This document shows positions 1 through 8,307 of a stretch of DNA of 64,000 nt, in pieces (the stretch's first letter is position 1; every line of letters begins with the position of its first letter). The stretch comes from Rhodospirillaceae bacterium (GTDB taxonomy: Bacteria; Pseudomonadota; Alphaproteobacteria; Kiloniellales; DSM-21159). Position numbers and translations under genes: made by a program. The stretch spans positions 558,001 to 622,000 of the forward strand of contig CP030885.1 in NCBI GenBank assembly GCA_006969625.1. The letters run 5' to 3'. The notes below the pieces were generated by a model, which was not told the origin of the DNA, ran no database searches, and saw nothing but the letters and a program-made list of their open reading frames with translations.

Positions 1-747
1 GATGTGGCGCGGCGCGAGGTGCGGGTGTTCGCGCCGGGCGGGCTGATCCTGCCGCCGGCCGACGAGGCACCGCTCGGCCGCCTGCACGTGTCCGCCCACA
101 TGCAGCCCGGCGTCAGCGGGGGCGCGTTGCTCGACGCCCAGGGGCGGCTGGTCGGCATTGCGGTGGGCGGCGGCGAGGGCCGCTTCGAAGCGCTGCCGTC
201 CGGAGAGGTGCGCGAGCTTCTGGCGCTGCGCGAGGCCAAGGACGCGGCCTCGGTGCAAGCCGCGCTCGGGGCCGCGCTGAGCGGCTGCGCCGATGCGCTG
301 GAGAGCGCCACCGGCCAGGGCCGCGGCCCGCTGCCCGACCAGATCGCCCTGGCCCTGACGGAGACCTGCAAGGCGGGGGAGAATGTCGGCCAGTATCTGG
401 ACGCCGGCCGCGCGCTCGGCATGAGCGGCGCCTTCGCGCAGGCGATCGAGCTGCATCGTGCGGCCGCGTTGCAGGTGCCCAACTCGATCAATGCGCGGAT
501 CGCCCTGCTGGTCTCCCTGCAGCTCGCCGGGCGGATCGAGGAGATGCTGCCGCATGCGCGCTGGCTGTTCGGCGTGCTGCCGGACGACCCGCAGGCGCAA
601 CGCTTCGCCATCCAGGCGGGCGTCTGGGGCGGCGACACGGAGCTGGCGGAGACCGCCTTCGCCGCCCTGGCGGCGCGCGATCCGCGTCAGGCCCAAGCGG
701 CGCGGCGCTTCATCGACGATCCGCCGCCCCAGCCTCCGCGGCGCTGA
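1..747 (+). CDS. Trypsin-like (S1) serine protease C-terminal part with TPR-like repeats, 5'-truncated by window edge
   Basis: The reading frame is open from the first base, so the true start lies outside the window. Near the visible N-terminus is a GVSGGALLDAQGRLVGIAVG block, the nucleophile-serine segment of chymotrypsin/HtrA-fold proteases (GxSGG followed by a G-hh-GI strand). The His and Asp of the triad would be upstream and are not seen. After residue ~120 the protein becomes alpha-helical, with AQAIELHRAAALQVPNS and a following repeat typical of TPR-like helical pairs. This suggests a secreted or periplasmic protease with a protein-binding tail, but no signal peptide can be checked. 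It converges on the subtilase gene 62 bp downstream. Its last codons and stop are duplicated in the adjacent DNA. The protease call is good; substrate and pathway are unknown. Confidence 0.7.
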   Translation, partial: DVARREVRVFAPGGLILPPADEAPLGRLHVSAHMQPGVSGGALLDAQGRLVGIAVGGGEGRFEALPSGEVRELLALREAKDAASVQAALGAALSGCADALESATGQGRGPLPDQIALALTETCKAGENVGQYLDAGRALGMSGAFAQAIELHRAAALQVPNSINARIALLVSLQLAGRIEEMLPHARWLFGVLPDDPQAQRFAIQAGVWGGDTELAETAFAALAARDPRQAQAARRFIDDPPPQPPRR

Positions 748-792
748 GCGGCGCAAATGCCCCCCGCGGCGCTGAGTGGCGTAAAGTGCCCC
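736..792. repeat. Imperfect tandem duplication of 28/29 bp at a gene end
   Basis: Bases 736-763 and 764-792 are near copies (ccgcggcgctgag then c/t, ggcg, then c/t, aaa, then tgcccc). The first copy contains the stop codon of the protease gene and the second repeats it in the spacer before the convergent subtilase gene. Confidence 0.6.
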
Positions 793-809
793 GGCGACGC
801 TGCGGCGGA

Positions 810-2105
810 TCAATCCGCCGCCGGGTCGGGGATCCAGCCCAGCCGGACCACCGTCTCCTCGTAGGGCGAGGGCACCGCGCGCGCGGCGATCGCCGCGACC
901 AGTTCGGCCGTGCTCAGGTCCGGATCGGCGGCCAGCAGCCGGGCGGCAAGGGCCGCCAGGCGCGGCACCGCATAGCTGGAGCCGGAGGCGCGGCCCGCCG
1001 CGCCGCGGAAGTCGACCACCGGCACGTTCTCCGCCGGCAGCATCAGGTCGACGCGCGCGGCGCCCCAGTTGGAGCCGGGGGCCAGCCGCCCGAAGGCGTC
1101 GGCGGAGGTGACCACCAGCATGGTCTCCAACTCCAGGGCCGCCGGCCACAGCGGCGCGGCGTCCAGGTCGCGGCCGTCGTTGCCGGCGGAGACGATGGCC
1201 AGGATCTCGGGATGGGCGCGCAGCGCCACGGCGAAGCTCTGCCAGTCGGCCGGGTCGCGGCTGCCCAGCGGCATCGCCAGGATGCGCGCGCCGACCGCCG
1301 CCGCCCGCTCGACCAGCGCGCCCATGCGGGCCATGTCCGGGCGCGGATAGCGCAAAGGCACCAGGGCGGCGGTCGGCGCCTCGCGCACCAGCACCGAGGC
1401 GACGGCCGAGCCGTGGCGGATCGGCTGGAAGGCGCTGCGCCCGAAGTCGCCGTCGTAGGGCAGCGGGTCGAGGTCCCAGAAGTCATAGCCCAACGGCCGG
1501 CCGGCCGCGTCGCGCGCCAGGCGGTCGCGGTAGAGCGGCAGATCGTAGGCCAGGCCGGAATCGACCAGCGCCACCCGCGGCCCGCCCGGATCGCGCCCCT
1601 CGGGCCAGGGCGCCTCCAGCGTCTCCGTCCAGCGCACGCGGGCGAGATCGCCGTCCAGTTGCTCCAGGGCGACGGCGCGCCCCGCGCGATAGGTCAGGCG
1701 GCGCCCGGCGAAGACCGCACAGCCGCCGTCGGCCACCGCCTGCAGCAGCGGGCGTGGAGCCGCCTCGGCAACCTGCCAGTACTCCGCGGTGAAGCGGCGG
1801 AGCTGACCGCCCGGCTGGAGGCGCAGCGTGCGCAGCTCGTCGCCGCCGGGCAGGGCGAAGACCTGCTCCAGGACGAAGGTCCGGCCGTCCGGGCCGCGCC
1901 GCCGCTCGTCGAGCAGCCAGACGCCGGGAAGCTGCCGCTCGGCCTCCACCCCCGGCAGCGCGCCCGCCGGGCAGAGGCGGTCGACGGCGGCCAGCAGCCA
2001 GCCGGCCGGGCCGTCGGGACCGGCGGCCTTGGACGGGGGCGCCGGCATGAGCGCGGCAGCCAGCAGCAGCGGAGCGACGAAGAGGCGCAGGCGAAAACGC
2101 AACAT
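810..2105 (-). CDS. Secreted subtilisin-like serine protease (S8 family)
   Basis: Predicted 431-residue S8 peptidase. The three subtilase motifs are in order: Asp in VALVDSG (about residue 183), His in IRHGSAVASVLV (about 230) and Ser in ASGSSYAVP (about 380), with the oxyanion Asn in VSAGNDG. I chose the ATG at 2105 because it opens directly with a signal peptide (arginine-rich MLRFRLRLF, a hydrophobic core, then APPSKAAG). A TTG 12 codons upstream is possible but would bury the signal. About 150 residues precede the catalytic domain and could be an inhibitory or binding region. It is convergent with the trypsin-like gene and may be functionally paired with it; that pairing is only positional inference. 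Confidence 0.85.
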   Translation of the reverse strand: MLRFRLRLFVAPLLLAAALMPAPPSKAAGPDGPAGWLLAAVDRLCPAGALPGVEAERQLPGVWLLDERRRGPDGRTFVLEQVFALPGGDELRTLRLQPGGQLRRFTAEYWQVAEAAPRPLLQAVADGGCAVFAGRRLTYRAGRAVALEQLDGDLARVRWTETLEAPWPEGRDPGGPRVALVDSGLAYDLPLYRDRLARDAAGRPLGYDFWDLDPLPYDGDFGRSAFQPIRHGSAVASVLVREAPTAALVPLRYPRPDMARMGALVERAAAVGARILAMPLGSRDPADWQSFAVALRAHPEILAIVSAGNDGRDLDAAPLWPAALELETMLVVTSADAFGRLAPGSNWGAARVDLMLPAENVPVVDFRGAAGRASGSSYAVPRLAALAARLLAADPDLSTAELVAAIAARAVPSPYEETVVRLGWIPDPAAD

Positions 2106-2363
2106 CGCCGCCAGCTTCGCCGCGCCCGCGATCAGGGTCAATTCGGGCCGTCATTGCCCGGGCGACGGCGATGCCGCCACGCCCCTTCCGTTCGACGGCG
2201 CGGCTGGCCCTGCGCGCCGGCGCAGGGTTCCAGGCCGCTCTGGACATGGCCGGCCGGATTGCCTATACAGCGCTTCCTGCGACGGCCGGCGCGGCGCGCA
2301 TTTCCGTACCAACAGCGCCGCCTCCGCGCGGTTCGCCGCCATCGCGAACCCCGGCCGTCCGGC

Positions 2364-2439
2364 GCCCAGGTAGCTCAGTTGGTAGAGCATGCGACTGAAA
2401 ATCGCAGTGTCGGTGGTTCGATTCCGCCCCTGGGCACCA
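2364..2439 (+). tRNA. tRNA-Phe (GAA)
   Basis: The acceptor arms gcccagg and cctgggc pair perfectly and are followed by an encoded ACCA. The D arm (gctc/gagc), anticodon arm tgcga-ctgaaaa-tcgca (anticodon GAA), short variable loop and T arm (ggtgg-ttcgatt-ccgcc) are all present in 76 nt. It marks the left boundary of the accessory region. Confidence 0.97.
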
Positions 2440-3013
2440 CTTTCTTCAGAAATGCCAGTAAAATCAAGGCATTAAGGGTCCTGAAAGTGTTCCACTTCGG
2501 GTTTTGCCGAAAAGTGGGACACTTTGGGTTCTGCCAATGTGCCTCTGTGACGCGACATAAAGAATGGGGCGTGGAGCTGGCGGCACCCATGAACCCCGAG
2601 GAGAGCGGCCGTTCGATGGTCCCACCGGGTAGCCGTCCATTTACGGCCTCGAGCATTGCGACCAGCTACGTCAGGTCAGAGCTCGCGCCCCGGCCGGGCG
2701 AGACGTCGAAGGCGCGGCCCTCGACCTTGCCACCATAGGCCCTGCTTCGGAGGTCCTACAGGATTTCTGTTCGACGATCGGGACCAACCGGCGAGCTCAG
2801 TTGCGCTTGCCCCAATGCAGGCGGCCAAAGGGTGAACTGATCGCATCGACTCCATGCACGAATCTCGCGAGACTTGCTCCGGCCCGTTATCCGGGTGGCG
2901 GGGTGGCCAAGCCTGGCCAGCTCTGGACGTGCGAGTCGACGGCTCGCGGCTCTGGGCGTTGGCCCGCCCATCCCCCGCCTCGGCCTTGGCGGGCCTGGCG
3001 AACGGGTGTCGGA
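2440..3013. other. Gene-free stretch downstream of tRNA-Phe
   Basis: No credible gene is seen on either strand. Open frames here have no recognisable domains, no convincing ribosome sites and codon use unlike the neighbours. The only structure noted is a hairpin with an associated direct repeat just after the tRNA. The position and lower GC near 2450-2580 would suit the edge of an integrated element, but no integrase gene is present. Confidence 0.5.
2486..2523. repeat. Hairpin plus imperfect direct repeat next to tRNA-Phe
   Basis: The arms agtgttccacttcgg and ccgaaaagtgggacact can pair with one bulge around a short loop. The left arm with its loop (cacttcgggttttgcc) recurs imperfectly at about 2520-2535 (cactttgggttctgcc). 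There is no poly-T tail, so a simple terminator is not supported. A recombination or remnant site is possible. Confidence 0.4.
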
Positions 3014-3207
3014 GTGTCGGAGGTCACGAAGGACGATGTCGCGCGGCTGCGCGCACGGGTCGAGGCACTGGAGACGCTGGTCTTTGCGCTTCTGGAGCAA
3101 GGGAGCTCGACGAGGAGCGGCTGGCCCCTTGGGTCAAGGCCGCGAACTCGCCGCACAGCACGCTGCCCGAGATCACGGGCTCGGCCAGCCAGCTCCTCAC
3201 CAGGTAG
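3014..3207 (+). pseudogene. Small coiled-coil protein, apparently frameshifted
   Basis: From a GTG at 3014 the frame reads VSEVTKDDVARLRARVEALE then a leucine-rich helix, a good short coiled coil. At about 3100-3106 the sensible continuation moves to another frame (ELDEERLAPWVKAANSPHS, stop at 3205-3207). One extra G in the GGG run near 3102 would join the two into a protein of about 65 residues ending 26 bp before the TNase gene, an operon-like spacing. It could also be chance. No family is recognised. Confidence 0.35.
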
Positions 3208-3233
3208 CGGCACGTCCAGCGGGCGCGGGAGGC

Positions 3234-4841
3234 ATGAGGGTGAACGACGAAGAGCTGGCGCGCTGGAAGGAGCTGGAGCGCTTCAAGGCCGATGAGCAGA
3301 TCAGGGTCGAGGACCACAAAGCCGCGCGCGTGCTGATGCAGCAGCGGCACGCCACTAAGCACGACACCGATCGTGAGCAGCGTCTGCTTCTGATGAAGGG
3401 CGTCCTCGACTTCGCCCTGGCGAGCATGAGGATCCTGTTGCTCATCAACGGAGGCGCACTTGTTGCTCTGCTTGCTCTCATTGGCAGTGTCTGGGGCGGC
3501 AAGGAAAGCGAGGGCCAAATTGTTGCACTGGCGCTCCAAGACGCGCTCTGGGCGTTCGGTGCCGGCGTTGTGGCTTGCGTAATGGTTCCGCTCTGCTCCT
3601 ACGTCTCGCAGTACCTCTACCTCCGCCCACCCGGCGCGTGGAGTTGGAAGCGCCGCCTCGGCCGGGCCGCTCACCTTTTCGCTTTTGCGATGGCCTTCAT
3701 TAGTCTGTGTGCTTTCGCCGTGGGTGCGATCGCGACGGCCAGGACTTTCCAGTCGCCTTTGCCCGAGGCTCCGGACGGCCAAGCCCGATCGAGTCTCGTA
3801 GGTGCGGCGCAGGAGGCGTCGCCCGAAGCCAATAGCGAGGGCGCCGGTGCGACCGATGAGACCAACCTTCCGAAACTCGCAGGCGATGCCGTCGCCCTCG
3901 GCGGCGGCACCATCGTAGTCGAAGGGCACCGGCTGCGGTTGTGGGGGATCGACGCGCCAGAGATGGACGATCCGCGCGGGCCGGTCAGCCGGGCGGCGAT
4001 CGACGCACTGCTGCGGCAGGGGGCGGTCGACTGCACGATCGTCGATGAGGCCGGCTCGAGCCGGCCGGTGGCGCGCTGCAGCGTGCCAGGGCAGGACGGG
4101 CCGCAGGACCTCGGCGAGGCGCAACTCGTCGCTGGCATGCCCTTCGTCGACCGCACCTTCGCCCTCGGCACCGACTGGGGCGCCCGCTACGACGCCGCCG
4201 AGCGCCGGGCGATCGAGGCTGGAGCCGGCTTTTGGCAGCGACCCACCCAACAGGATCGGAGCGATGGCTTTCGCGGACTCGTCGAGGACTTCCAGGTGTT
4301 GATCGCTGGAGCCTTCGCCCTCGCGACTGCCGCCGCGATCTGGTTCAGTGGGAAGCGAACAGCCGATGCTACCCGCGACCTCGCAGCTCAAAGTGCCGAG
4401 AACGCCCGAGAAGACCGACGCGCCCGGCAAGAAACCGACCAACTCCGGGACAAACTCGACCTCTTCGACCGAAGGTTGGCGGTCTATGATGCGGCTCAGG
4501 CCGTTTGCAGCATCCGACGTGGTGACTTGCCGGACGATGCTCTTTCGAGGCTGTTCGCCGCCCAGCGCGAGGCGAGATTCCTCTTCACGAAAGAAGTGGC
4601 TGAGTACATTGAGAAGCTGTGGCGCAAAGCAGGGATGCTCGTTGACACGCAGGAGAAGCTGAAAGCGGCGCGCGGCGAGCCTCCGCAGCACCTGGTCTCT
4701 AGGAAGACTGAGCTCAAGGAATGGCTTCAGGACCAGCCAATGGTCATTCATGAGAAGTTGCACCGCTTCCTCGACCTGACACGGTCCGGTCTCAGGCAAC
4801 GAGCGGAGCAGATCGAGAGGACCGGCCAGACCAGCTCCTGA
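3234..4841 (+). CDS. Membrane-anchored TNase (staphylococcal nuclease-like) fusion protein
   Basis: A 535-residue protein. A GGGAGG ribosome site lies just before the ATG at 3234, so longer upstream extensions of the frame are rejected. Order: charged helical N-terminus (1-55), membrane segments at about 66-87, 104-128 and 146-170, a linker, an SNase/TNase-like domain (~214-335), another hydrophobic segment (~354-372) and a long charged coiled coil with a helical C-terminus. In the TNase domain, RLRLWGIDAPE supplies the expected Arg, Asp and Glu, RPVARC supplies the second Arg, and RYDAAERRAIEAGAGFW is the conserved C-terminal helix. The fold would be tethered to the inner membrane; the side it faces was not determined. 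It lies alone between tRNA-Phe and IS elements. Nuclease activity is inferred from motifs only. Confidence 0.75.
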   Translation: MRVNDEELARWKELERFKADEQIRVEDHKAARVLMQQRHATKHDTDREQRLLLMKGVLDFALASMRILLLINGGALVALLALIGSVWGGKESEGQIVALALQDALWAFGAGVVACVMVPLCSYVSQYLYLRPPGAWSWKRRLGRAAHLFAFAMAFISLCAFAVGAIATARTFQSPLPEAPDGQARSSLVGAAQEASPEANSEGAGATDETNLPKLAGDAVALGGGTIVVEGHRLRLWGIDAPEMDDPRGPVSRAAIDALLRQGAVDCTIVDEAGSSRPVARCSVPGQDGPQDLGEAQLVAGMPFVDRTFALGTDWGARYDAAERRAIEAGAGFWQRPTQQDRSDGFRGLVEDFQVLIAGAFALATAAAIWFSGKRTADATRDLAAQSAENAREDRRARQETDQLRDKLDLFDRRLAVYDAAQAVCSIRRGDLPDDALSRLFAAQREARFLFTKEVAEYIEKLWRKAGMLVDTQEKLKAARGEPPQHLVSRKTELKEWLQDQPMVIHEKLHRFLDLTRSGLRQRAEQIERTGQTSS

Positions 4842-4855
4842 GTAGGGCCATGGTG

Positions 4856-5228
4856 TCACGCCGCCTCCGCCGTCTCGCGCTTGAGCAGCGCCTCCAGCTT
4901 CGCCCGCCTTCGGAGAATCTCGAAGGCGCGGATGGCCCGGCCCGGCGGCAGGTTGGCGGCCAGCTCCTCGAGCAGGGTGCGGCGGCGGTGGGCGCGGCCG
5001 AGCAGTTCTTCGCCGGCGGCCTCGAGGGGTCGCTCCCACGTTGCCCGCACGCGCAGTCGGCCTTGTCGGCCTCCCGGCTCCCGCGGCAGCGGGCGACCGC
5101 CTGCCGGCCGTCCATCTTGCTCACGCGCTCGCCGACCACCAGACCTTGCCGTTAGCCATGTAGTCGTCGCCGAAGCGGGCGTAGAGCGCGTAGCGGTCGA
5201 TCGCCACGTCGAAGATCCGCCGGTCCAT
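4856..5228 (-). pseudogene. Degenerate gene remnant, unrecognised
   Basis: Reading the minus strand, an ATG at 5228 opens a plausible start (MDRRIFDVAIDRYALYARFG) that stops after 35 codons. The next frame carries ERVSKMDGRQAVARCRGS with a Cys-rich patch, and a third frame ends in helical EAAGEELLGRAHRRRTLLEE through to a stop at 4856. The switching of good coding signal between frames suggests a gene broken by indels. No family is recognised. It sits between the TNase gene and an IS5-type element. Confidence 0.3.
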
Positions 5229-5356
5229 GGCGTTCTAGGGCTTTTGTGACCCCATCGACCATTCAGCCGAAACCAGAGTCGGCGCGTCGCTCTGACGCTC
5301 TTGCACCGTCCGTTGAGGTGAGCTGAACACCCGCAAAAACCTAGCCCGATAGGGCG

Positions 5357-6565
5357 TGTCATGATTCACTGCTCTCGGTGATTTTCCGGGAGGGTTTGAT
5401 GCGTCAGCGTGGCTTTTTCAGTTTGTCGGAGCATCTTGAGGCTTTGAGCCGGGACGGCGATCCGTTGGAGGTTCTCGATGCGACGGTGGACTTCGAGTAT
5501 TTCCGGGGCTGGCTGGTCGATGGGCTCGGCTATGGCGACGGCGCCAAGGGCGGTCGCCCTCCGTTCGACCCGGTCTCGATGTTCAAGGTTCTGATCCTGC
5601 AGGCGCAACATAATCTGAGCGACGCGCGGATGGAGTTCATGATCCGCGACCGGCTATCCTGGATGCGCTTTCTCGGGTTCGATCTTGGCGGGCCGACGCC
5701 GGACGAGAACACGATCCGCCTGTTCCGCAACAAGCTGACTGAGACGGGCACGCTGCGGCGTGTGATGAAGGCCTTCGACTGGCAACTCCACAAGAAGGGC
5801 TACATTCCGATGTCCGGCCAGATCGTGGATGCCAGCCTGGTCCCGGCACCGAAGCAGCGGAACACCGACCCGGAGAAGGCGGCGATCAAGGAAGGTAAGA
5901 GCGCCGAGGAGATCTGGCCCGATGAGCCCAACAAGGCTGCGCAGAAAGACACGGACGCGCGCTGGACGCTGAAGGTCGGCGGCAAGGTCCGATATCGTCC
6001 CGACGGCACGCCGCTGCCGATGATCGCTCTACCGGTCTTCGGCTATAAATCGCACATCGCCATCGATCGCCGGTTCGGCTTCATCCGCGGACAATCCGTC
6101 ACGTCGGCCTCCTCACCAGATGGTCGGCAGTTGCGGAATGTCCTCAGCACCGACAACACGTCCGCCGAGGTCTGGGCCGACAGCGCCTATCGATCACAAC
6201 GCAATGAGAAGTGGCTGTCGAGCCGGATGCTCGTCAGCCGCATCCACCGCCGTAAACCGGCAGGCAAGCCGATGCCAACGACGACCGCGCGGGCCAACGC
6301 GAAGAAGTCCGCGATCCGAGCCTGTGTCGAGCATGTCTTCGCCCATCAGAAGAACCGCTACGGTCTGTCTATCCGCACCATCGGGATCAAACGCGCCGAA
6401 GCCAAACTGACGCTGGCCAATCTCGCGTACAACATGGACCGGCTGATCTTCCATGAACGCCGCGCTGCCGCAGGATGAGTCTGTCCGGACCTGCTGTTCA
6501 CAGCCTCTCACGACGCAAAATCGAGGCGTCAGGGGCCGAAATGCAACCCAAAGTTCGTCATGACA
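5357..6565 (+). mobile_element. IS5-family insertion sequence (ends approximate)
   Basis: The extent is guessed from a weak terminal match: tgtcatga at 5357-5364 and its complement tcatgaca at 6558-6565, with a few more matching bases inward. A length near 1.2 kb fits IS5-family elements. No clear target duplication was found, so the boundaries are uncertain. Confidence 0.4.
5399..6478 (+). CDS. IS5-family transposase (DDE)
   Basis: A 359-residue DDE transposase of the IS5 group, apparently intact. The N-terminal DUF772-like region (GRPPFDPVSMFKVLILQ and PTPDENTIRLFRNKL) is followed by the catalytic residues: Asp in QIVDASLV (~144), Asp in VWADSAYRS and Glu in ACVEHVFAHQK, then the usual LANLAYNMDRL ending. 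GGGAGG upstream favours the ATG at 5399 over the in-frame ATG at 5378. It would excise and insert its own element. It is flanked by a broken gene on one side and an IS3 remnant on the other, showing repeated insertion at this spot. Confidence 0.9.
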   Translation: MRQRGFFSLSEHLEALSRDGDPLEVLDATVDFEYFRGWLVDGLGYGDGAKGGRPPFDPVSMFKVLILQAQHNLSDARMEFMIRDRLSWMRFLGFDLGGPTPDENTIRLFRNKLTETGTLRRVMKAFDWQLHKKGYIPMSGQIVDASLVPAPKQRNTDPEKAAIKEGKSAEEIWPDEPNKAAQKDTDARWTLKVGGKVRYRPDGTPLPMIALPVFGYKSHIAIDRRFGFIRGQSVTSASSPDGRQLRNVLSTDNTSAEVWADSAYRSQRNEKWLSSRMLVSRIHRRKPAGKPMPTTTARANAKKSAIRACVEHVFAHQKNRYGLSIRTIGIKRAEAKLTLANLAYNMDRLIFHERRAAAG

Positions 6566-6571
6566 TCGAAA

Positions 6572-6659
6572 TCATCGCTGAAGCGCCAAAATCGAACGGT
6601 TGATACGGGTGTCCAGCTGGGCGACATAGGCCGCCGGGGTCTGGTAGCTGATCGCGGCT
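6572..6659 (-). pseudogene. C-terminal remnant of an IS3-type transposase (orfB)
   Basis: On the minus strand the frame reads AAISYQTPAAYVAQLDTRIN and ends LALQR before a stop at 6572-6574. This resembles the tail of IS3-family orfB proteins (S-x-x-Y-x-T-P-A-x-Y/F motif). Nothing upstream in this frame continues the transposase, so only about 28 codons survive. Confidence 0.55.
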
Positions 6660-6760
6660 TACGAGGTGCATGAGCTTGGGGGTCAATGCCGCGTTGCGCT
6701 ACGCTAGCCTTTTGGGACAGCGTCTCAGCGCCTTCTCCCCCGGATGCCAATTTTTATCCG

Positions 6761-6877
6761 ATGATCGAGATCACCGGCGAGGACGTCGCCGCCCTCAACG
6801 ATGAAGATCTGCGCTCGCTGGTCGCCCGGCTGTGCGAGGCTGAGGTGCGCCGGCGTAGCCTCTCGCCAGCCGCGGCG
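6761..6877 (+). pseudogene. N-terminal fragment of a STAND NTPase/nuclease gene, cut by IS256
   Basis: The ATG at 6761 opens MIEITGEDVAALNDEDLRSL and continues to LSPAA, where IS256 copy 1 begins. The missing remainder is 33 kb away on the minus strand (39865 downward). Joining base 6877 to the complement of 39865 gives a continuous frame, SPAA-ATSGGAQDAGDGGIDVRV, with the 8-bp duplication counted once. No good ribosome site is visible before the ATG. Truncated and presumably non-functional. Confidence 0.75.
6870..6877 (+). repeat. Target-site half-duplication ccgcggcg (pairs with 39866-39873)
   Basis: These eight bases abut the left end of IS256 copy 1. The same octamer occurs, inverted, at the left end of copy 2, not at the right end of copy 1. 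This is the pattern left when an inversion exchanges the flanks of two insertions. Confidence 0.85.
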
Positions 6878-8299
6878 GGTCGTGTCCCAGGAGGTGGTGT
6901 AGGAGCTTCGCGGTGGGGCTCTCCGGGGCGGGTCGGGCCGCCCGAGTTCACGTGGCCGCTGTGGGCAGCGTGAGGGTGAGATCATCGCGCAGGGGGGCGA
7001 TGGTTTCCAGGGTCATGTAGCGGGTTGGCTGGACCGCCCACTCGTCGTTCTGCTCCAGCAGGATCGCGCCGACGAGGCGGGTGATCGCGGCCTCGTTGGG
7101 CAAGATGCCGACGACATCGGTGCGGCGCTTGATCTCGCCGTTGAGGCGCTCGAGCGGGTTGGTGCTGTGGATCTTGGCGCGGTGCTGCTTGGGGAAGGTC
7201 ATGTAGGCGAGCACGTCTGCCTCGGCCTCGTCGAGCAGGGCCGCGAGCTTGGGTAGCTTCTGGCGGACCTGGTCGGCGACCTGGCGCCACTGGGCTCTGG
7301 CCGCGTCGGCGTGGTCCTGGGCAAAGGCGGTGGCGACAAAGGCCGAGACGACGCGCCGCCCGCTGCGGCCCGCATGGGCCAGGGCGTTGCGCATGAAGTG
7401 CACCCGGCAGCGCTGCCAGCTCGCCTGGAACACCCGGGCCACGGCCGCCTTGATGCCCTCGTGGGCGTCGGAGATCACCAGCTTGACCCCGGCCAGGCCG
7501 CGGCGCTTGAGCTTGCGCAGGAAATCGAGCCAGAAGGTTTCGGCCTCCGAGGCGCCGATGCCCATGCCCAGCACTTCGCGTCGGCCGTCGGCGTTGACCG
7601 CCACGGCGATGGCGACGGCGACCGAGACGATGCGGCCGTTCTGGCGGACCTTGAGGTAAGTGGCGTCGATCCAGAGGTAGGGCCAGTCGCCCTCCAGCGG
7701 GCGCTCCAGGAAGGTCGCCACCCGCTCGTCGATCTCGGCGCACAGCCGCGAGACCTGGCTCTTGGAGACGCCGGACATGCCGAGCGCCTTGACCAGCTCG
7801 TCGACGCTGCGCGTCGAGATGCCCTGCACGTAGGCTTCCTGGATCACTGCCGTCAGCGCCTTCTCGGCCGCCCGCCGCGGCTCCAGGAAGCCCGGGAAGT
7901 ACGAGCCCTTGCGGAGCTTCGGGATGCGCAGCTCGACCGTGCCGGCCCGGGTCTCCCAGTCGCGATCGCGGTAGCCGTTGCGCTGGACCAGCCGGTCCGG
8001 CGCGCGCTCGCCGTGCCCGGCGCCGGTCACGCCCTGCACCTCCAGCTCCATCAGCCGCTCGGCGGCAAAGCCGATCATCTCGCCCAGCAGCTCGGCGTCG
8101 GCGCTCTTCTCCAGTAGCCCGCGCAGGGCCATTCTGTCGTCGGTCATCGTGGTGGTCTCCGATAGTGGTTGCTGGTCGGCAACCCAACCCTACCGGAGAT
8201 CCCGCGATGGCCGCCCGCGCGGGACGCTTCGCTACGCGTAGCAGGGCGCTACGCTCCGCGTCCCGCGCTCCCTCCTACACCACCACCCGGGACGTGACC
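6878..8299 (-). mobile_element. IS256-family insertion sequence, copy 1 (1,422 bp)
   Basis: The boundaries are fixed by imperfect 27-bp terminal inverted repeats (23 of 27 match): ggtcgtgtcccaggaggtgg at the left end and the complement of ggtcacgtcccgggtggtgg at the right. Copy 2 (39874-41295) has the same length and ends in the opposite orientation. A subterminal inverted repeat (gggacgc...gcgtccc) lies upstream of the transposase. The flanking octamers of this copy do not match each other. Confidence 0.93.
6948..8147 (-). CDS. IS256-family (mutator-type) transposase, copy 1
   Basis: A 399-residue mutator-type DDE transposase, full length. The expected catalytic residues are present: Asp in [12 protein letters not shown], Asp in [15 protein letters not shown] and Glu in [15 protein letters not shown], with the C/H motif in [10 protein letters not shown]. 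It differs from copy 2 at DEAEADV versus EVAEADV in the region after residue ~305, two bases in one codon pair, and otherwise looks identical. Both copies appear able to encode active enzyme. Confidence 0.95.
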   Translation of the reverse strand: MTDDRMALRGLLEKSADAELLGEMIGFAAERLMELEVQGVTGAGHGERAPDRLVQRNGYRDRDWETRAGTVELRIPKLRKGSYFPGFLEPRRAAEKALTAVIQEAYVQGISTRSVDELVKALGMSGVSKSQVSRLCAEIDERVATFLERPLEGDWPYLWIDATYLKVRQNGRIVSVAVAIAVAVNADGRREVLGMGIGASEAETFWLDFLRKLKRRGLAGVKLVISDAHEGIKAAVARVFQASWQRCRVHFMRNALAHAGRSGRRVVSAFVATAFAQDHADAARAQWRQVADQVRQKLPKLAALLDEAEADVLAYMTFPKQHRAKIHSTNPLERLNGEIKRRTDVVGILPNEAAITRLVGAILLEQNDEWAVQPTRYMTLETIAPLRDDLTLTLPTAAT

Positions 8300-8307
8300 G
8301 AACAGTG
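8300..8307 (+). repeat. Target-site half-duplication gaacagtg (pairs with 41296-41303)
   Basis: These bases follow the right end of IS256 copy 1. Their reverse complement, cactgttc, is the octamer directly right of copy 2. They lie inside the GT9 coding sequence (codons ...CTG TTC). Confidence 0.85.

Noticed and set aside
786..2738. 650-codon open frame opposite the subtilase and through the tRNA
   Set aside because: Shadow of the high-GC subtilase gene; it crosses the tRNA and has no domain.
2364..8300. Complete genomic island with attL/attR at tRNA-Phe
   Set aside because: No integrase gene and no second copy of the tRNA 3' end found in the window.
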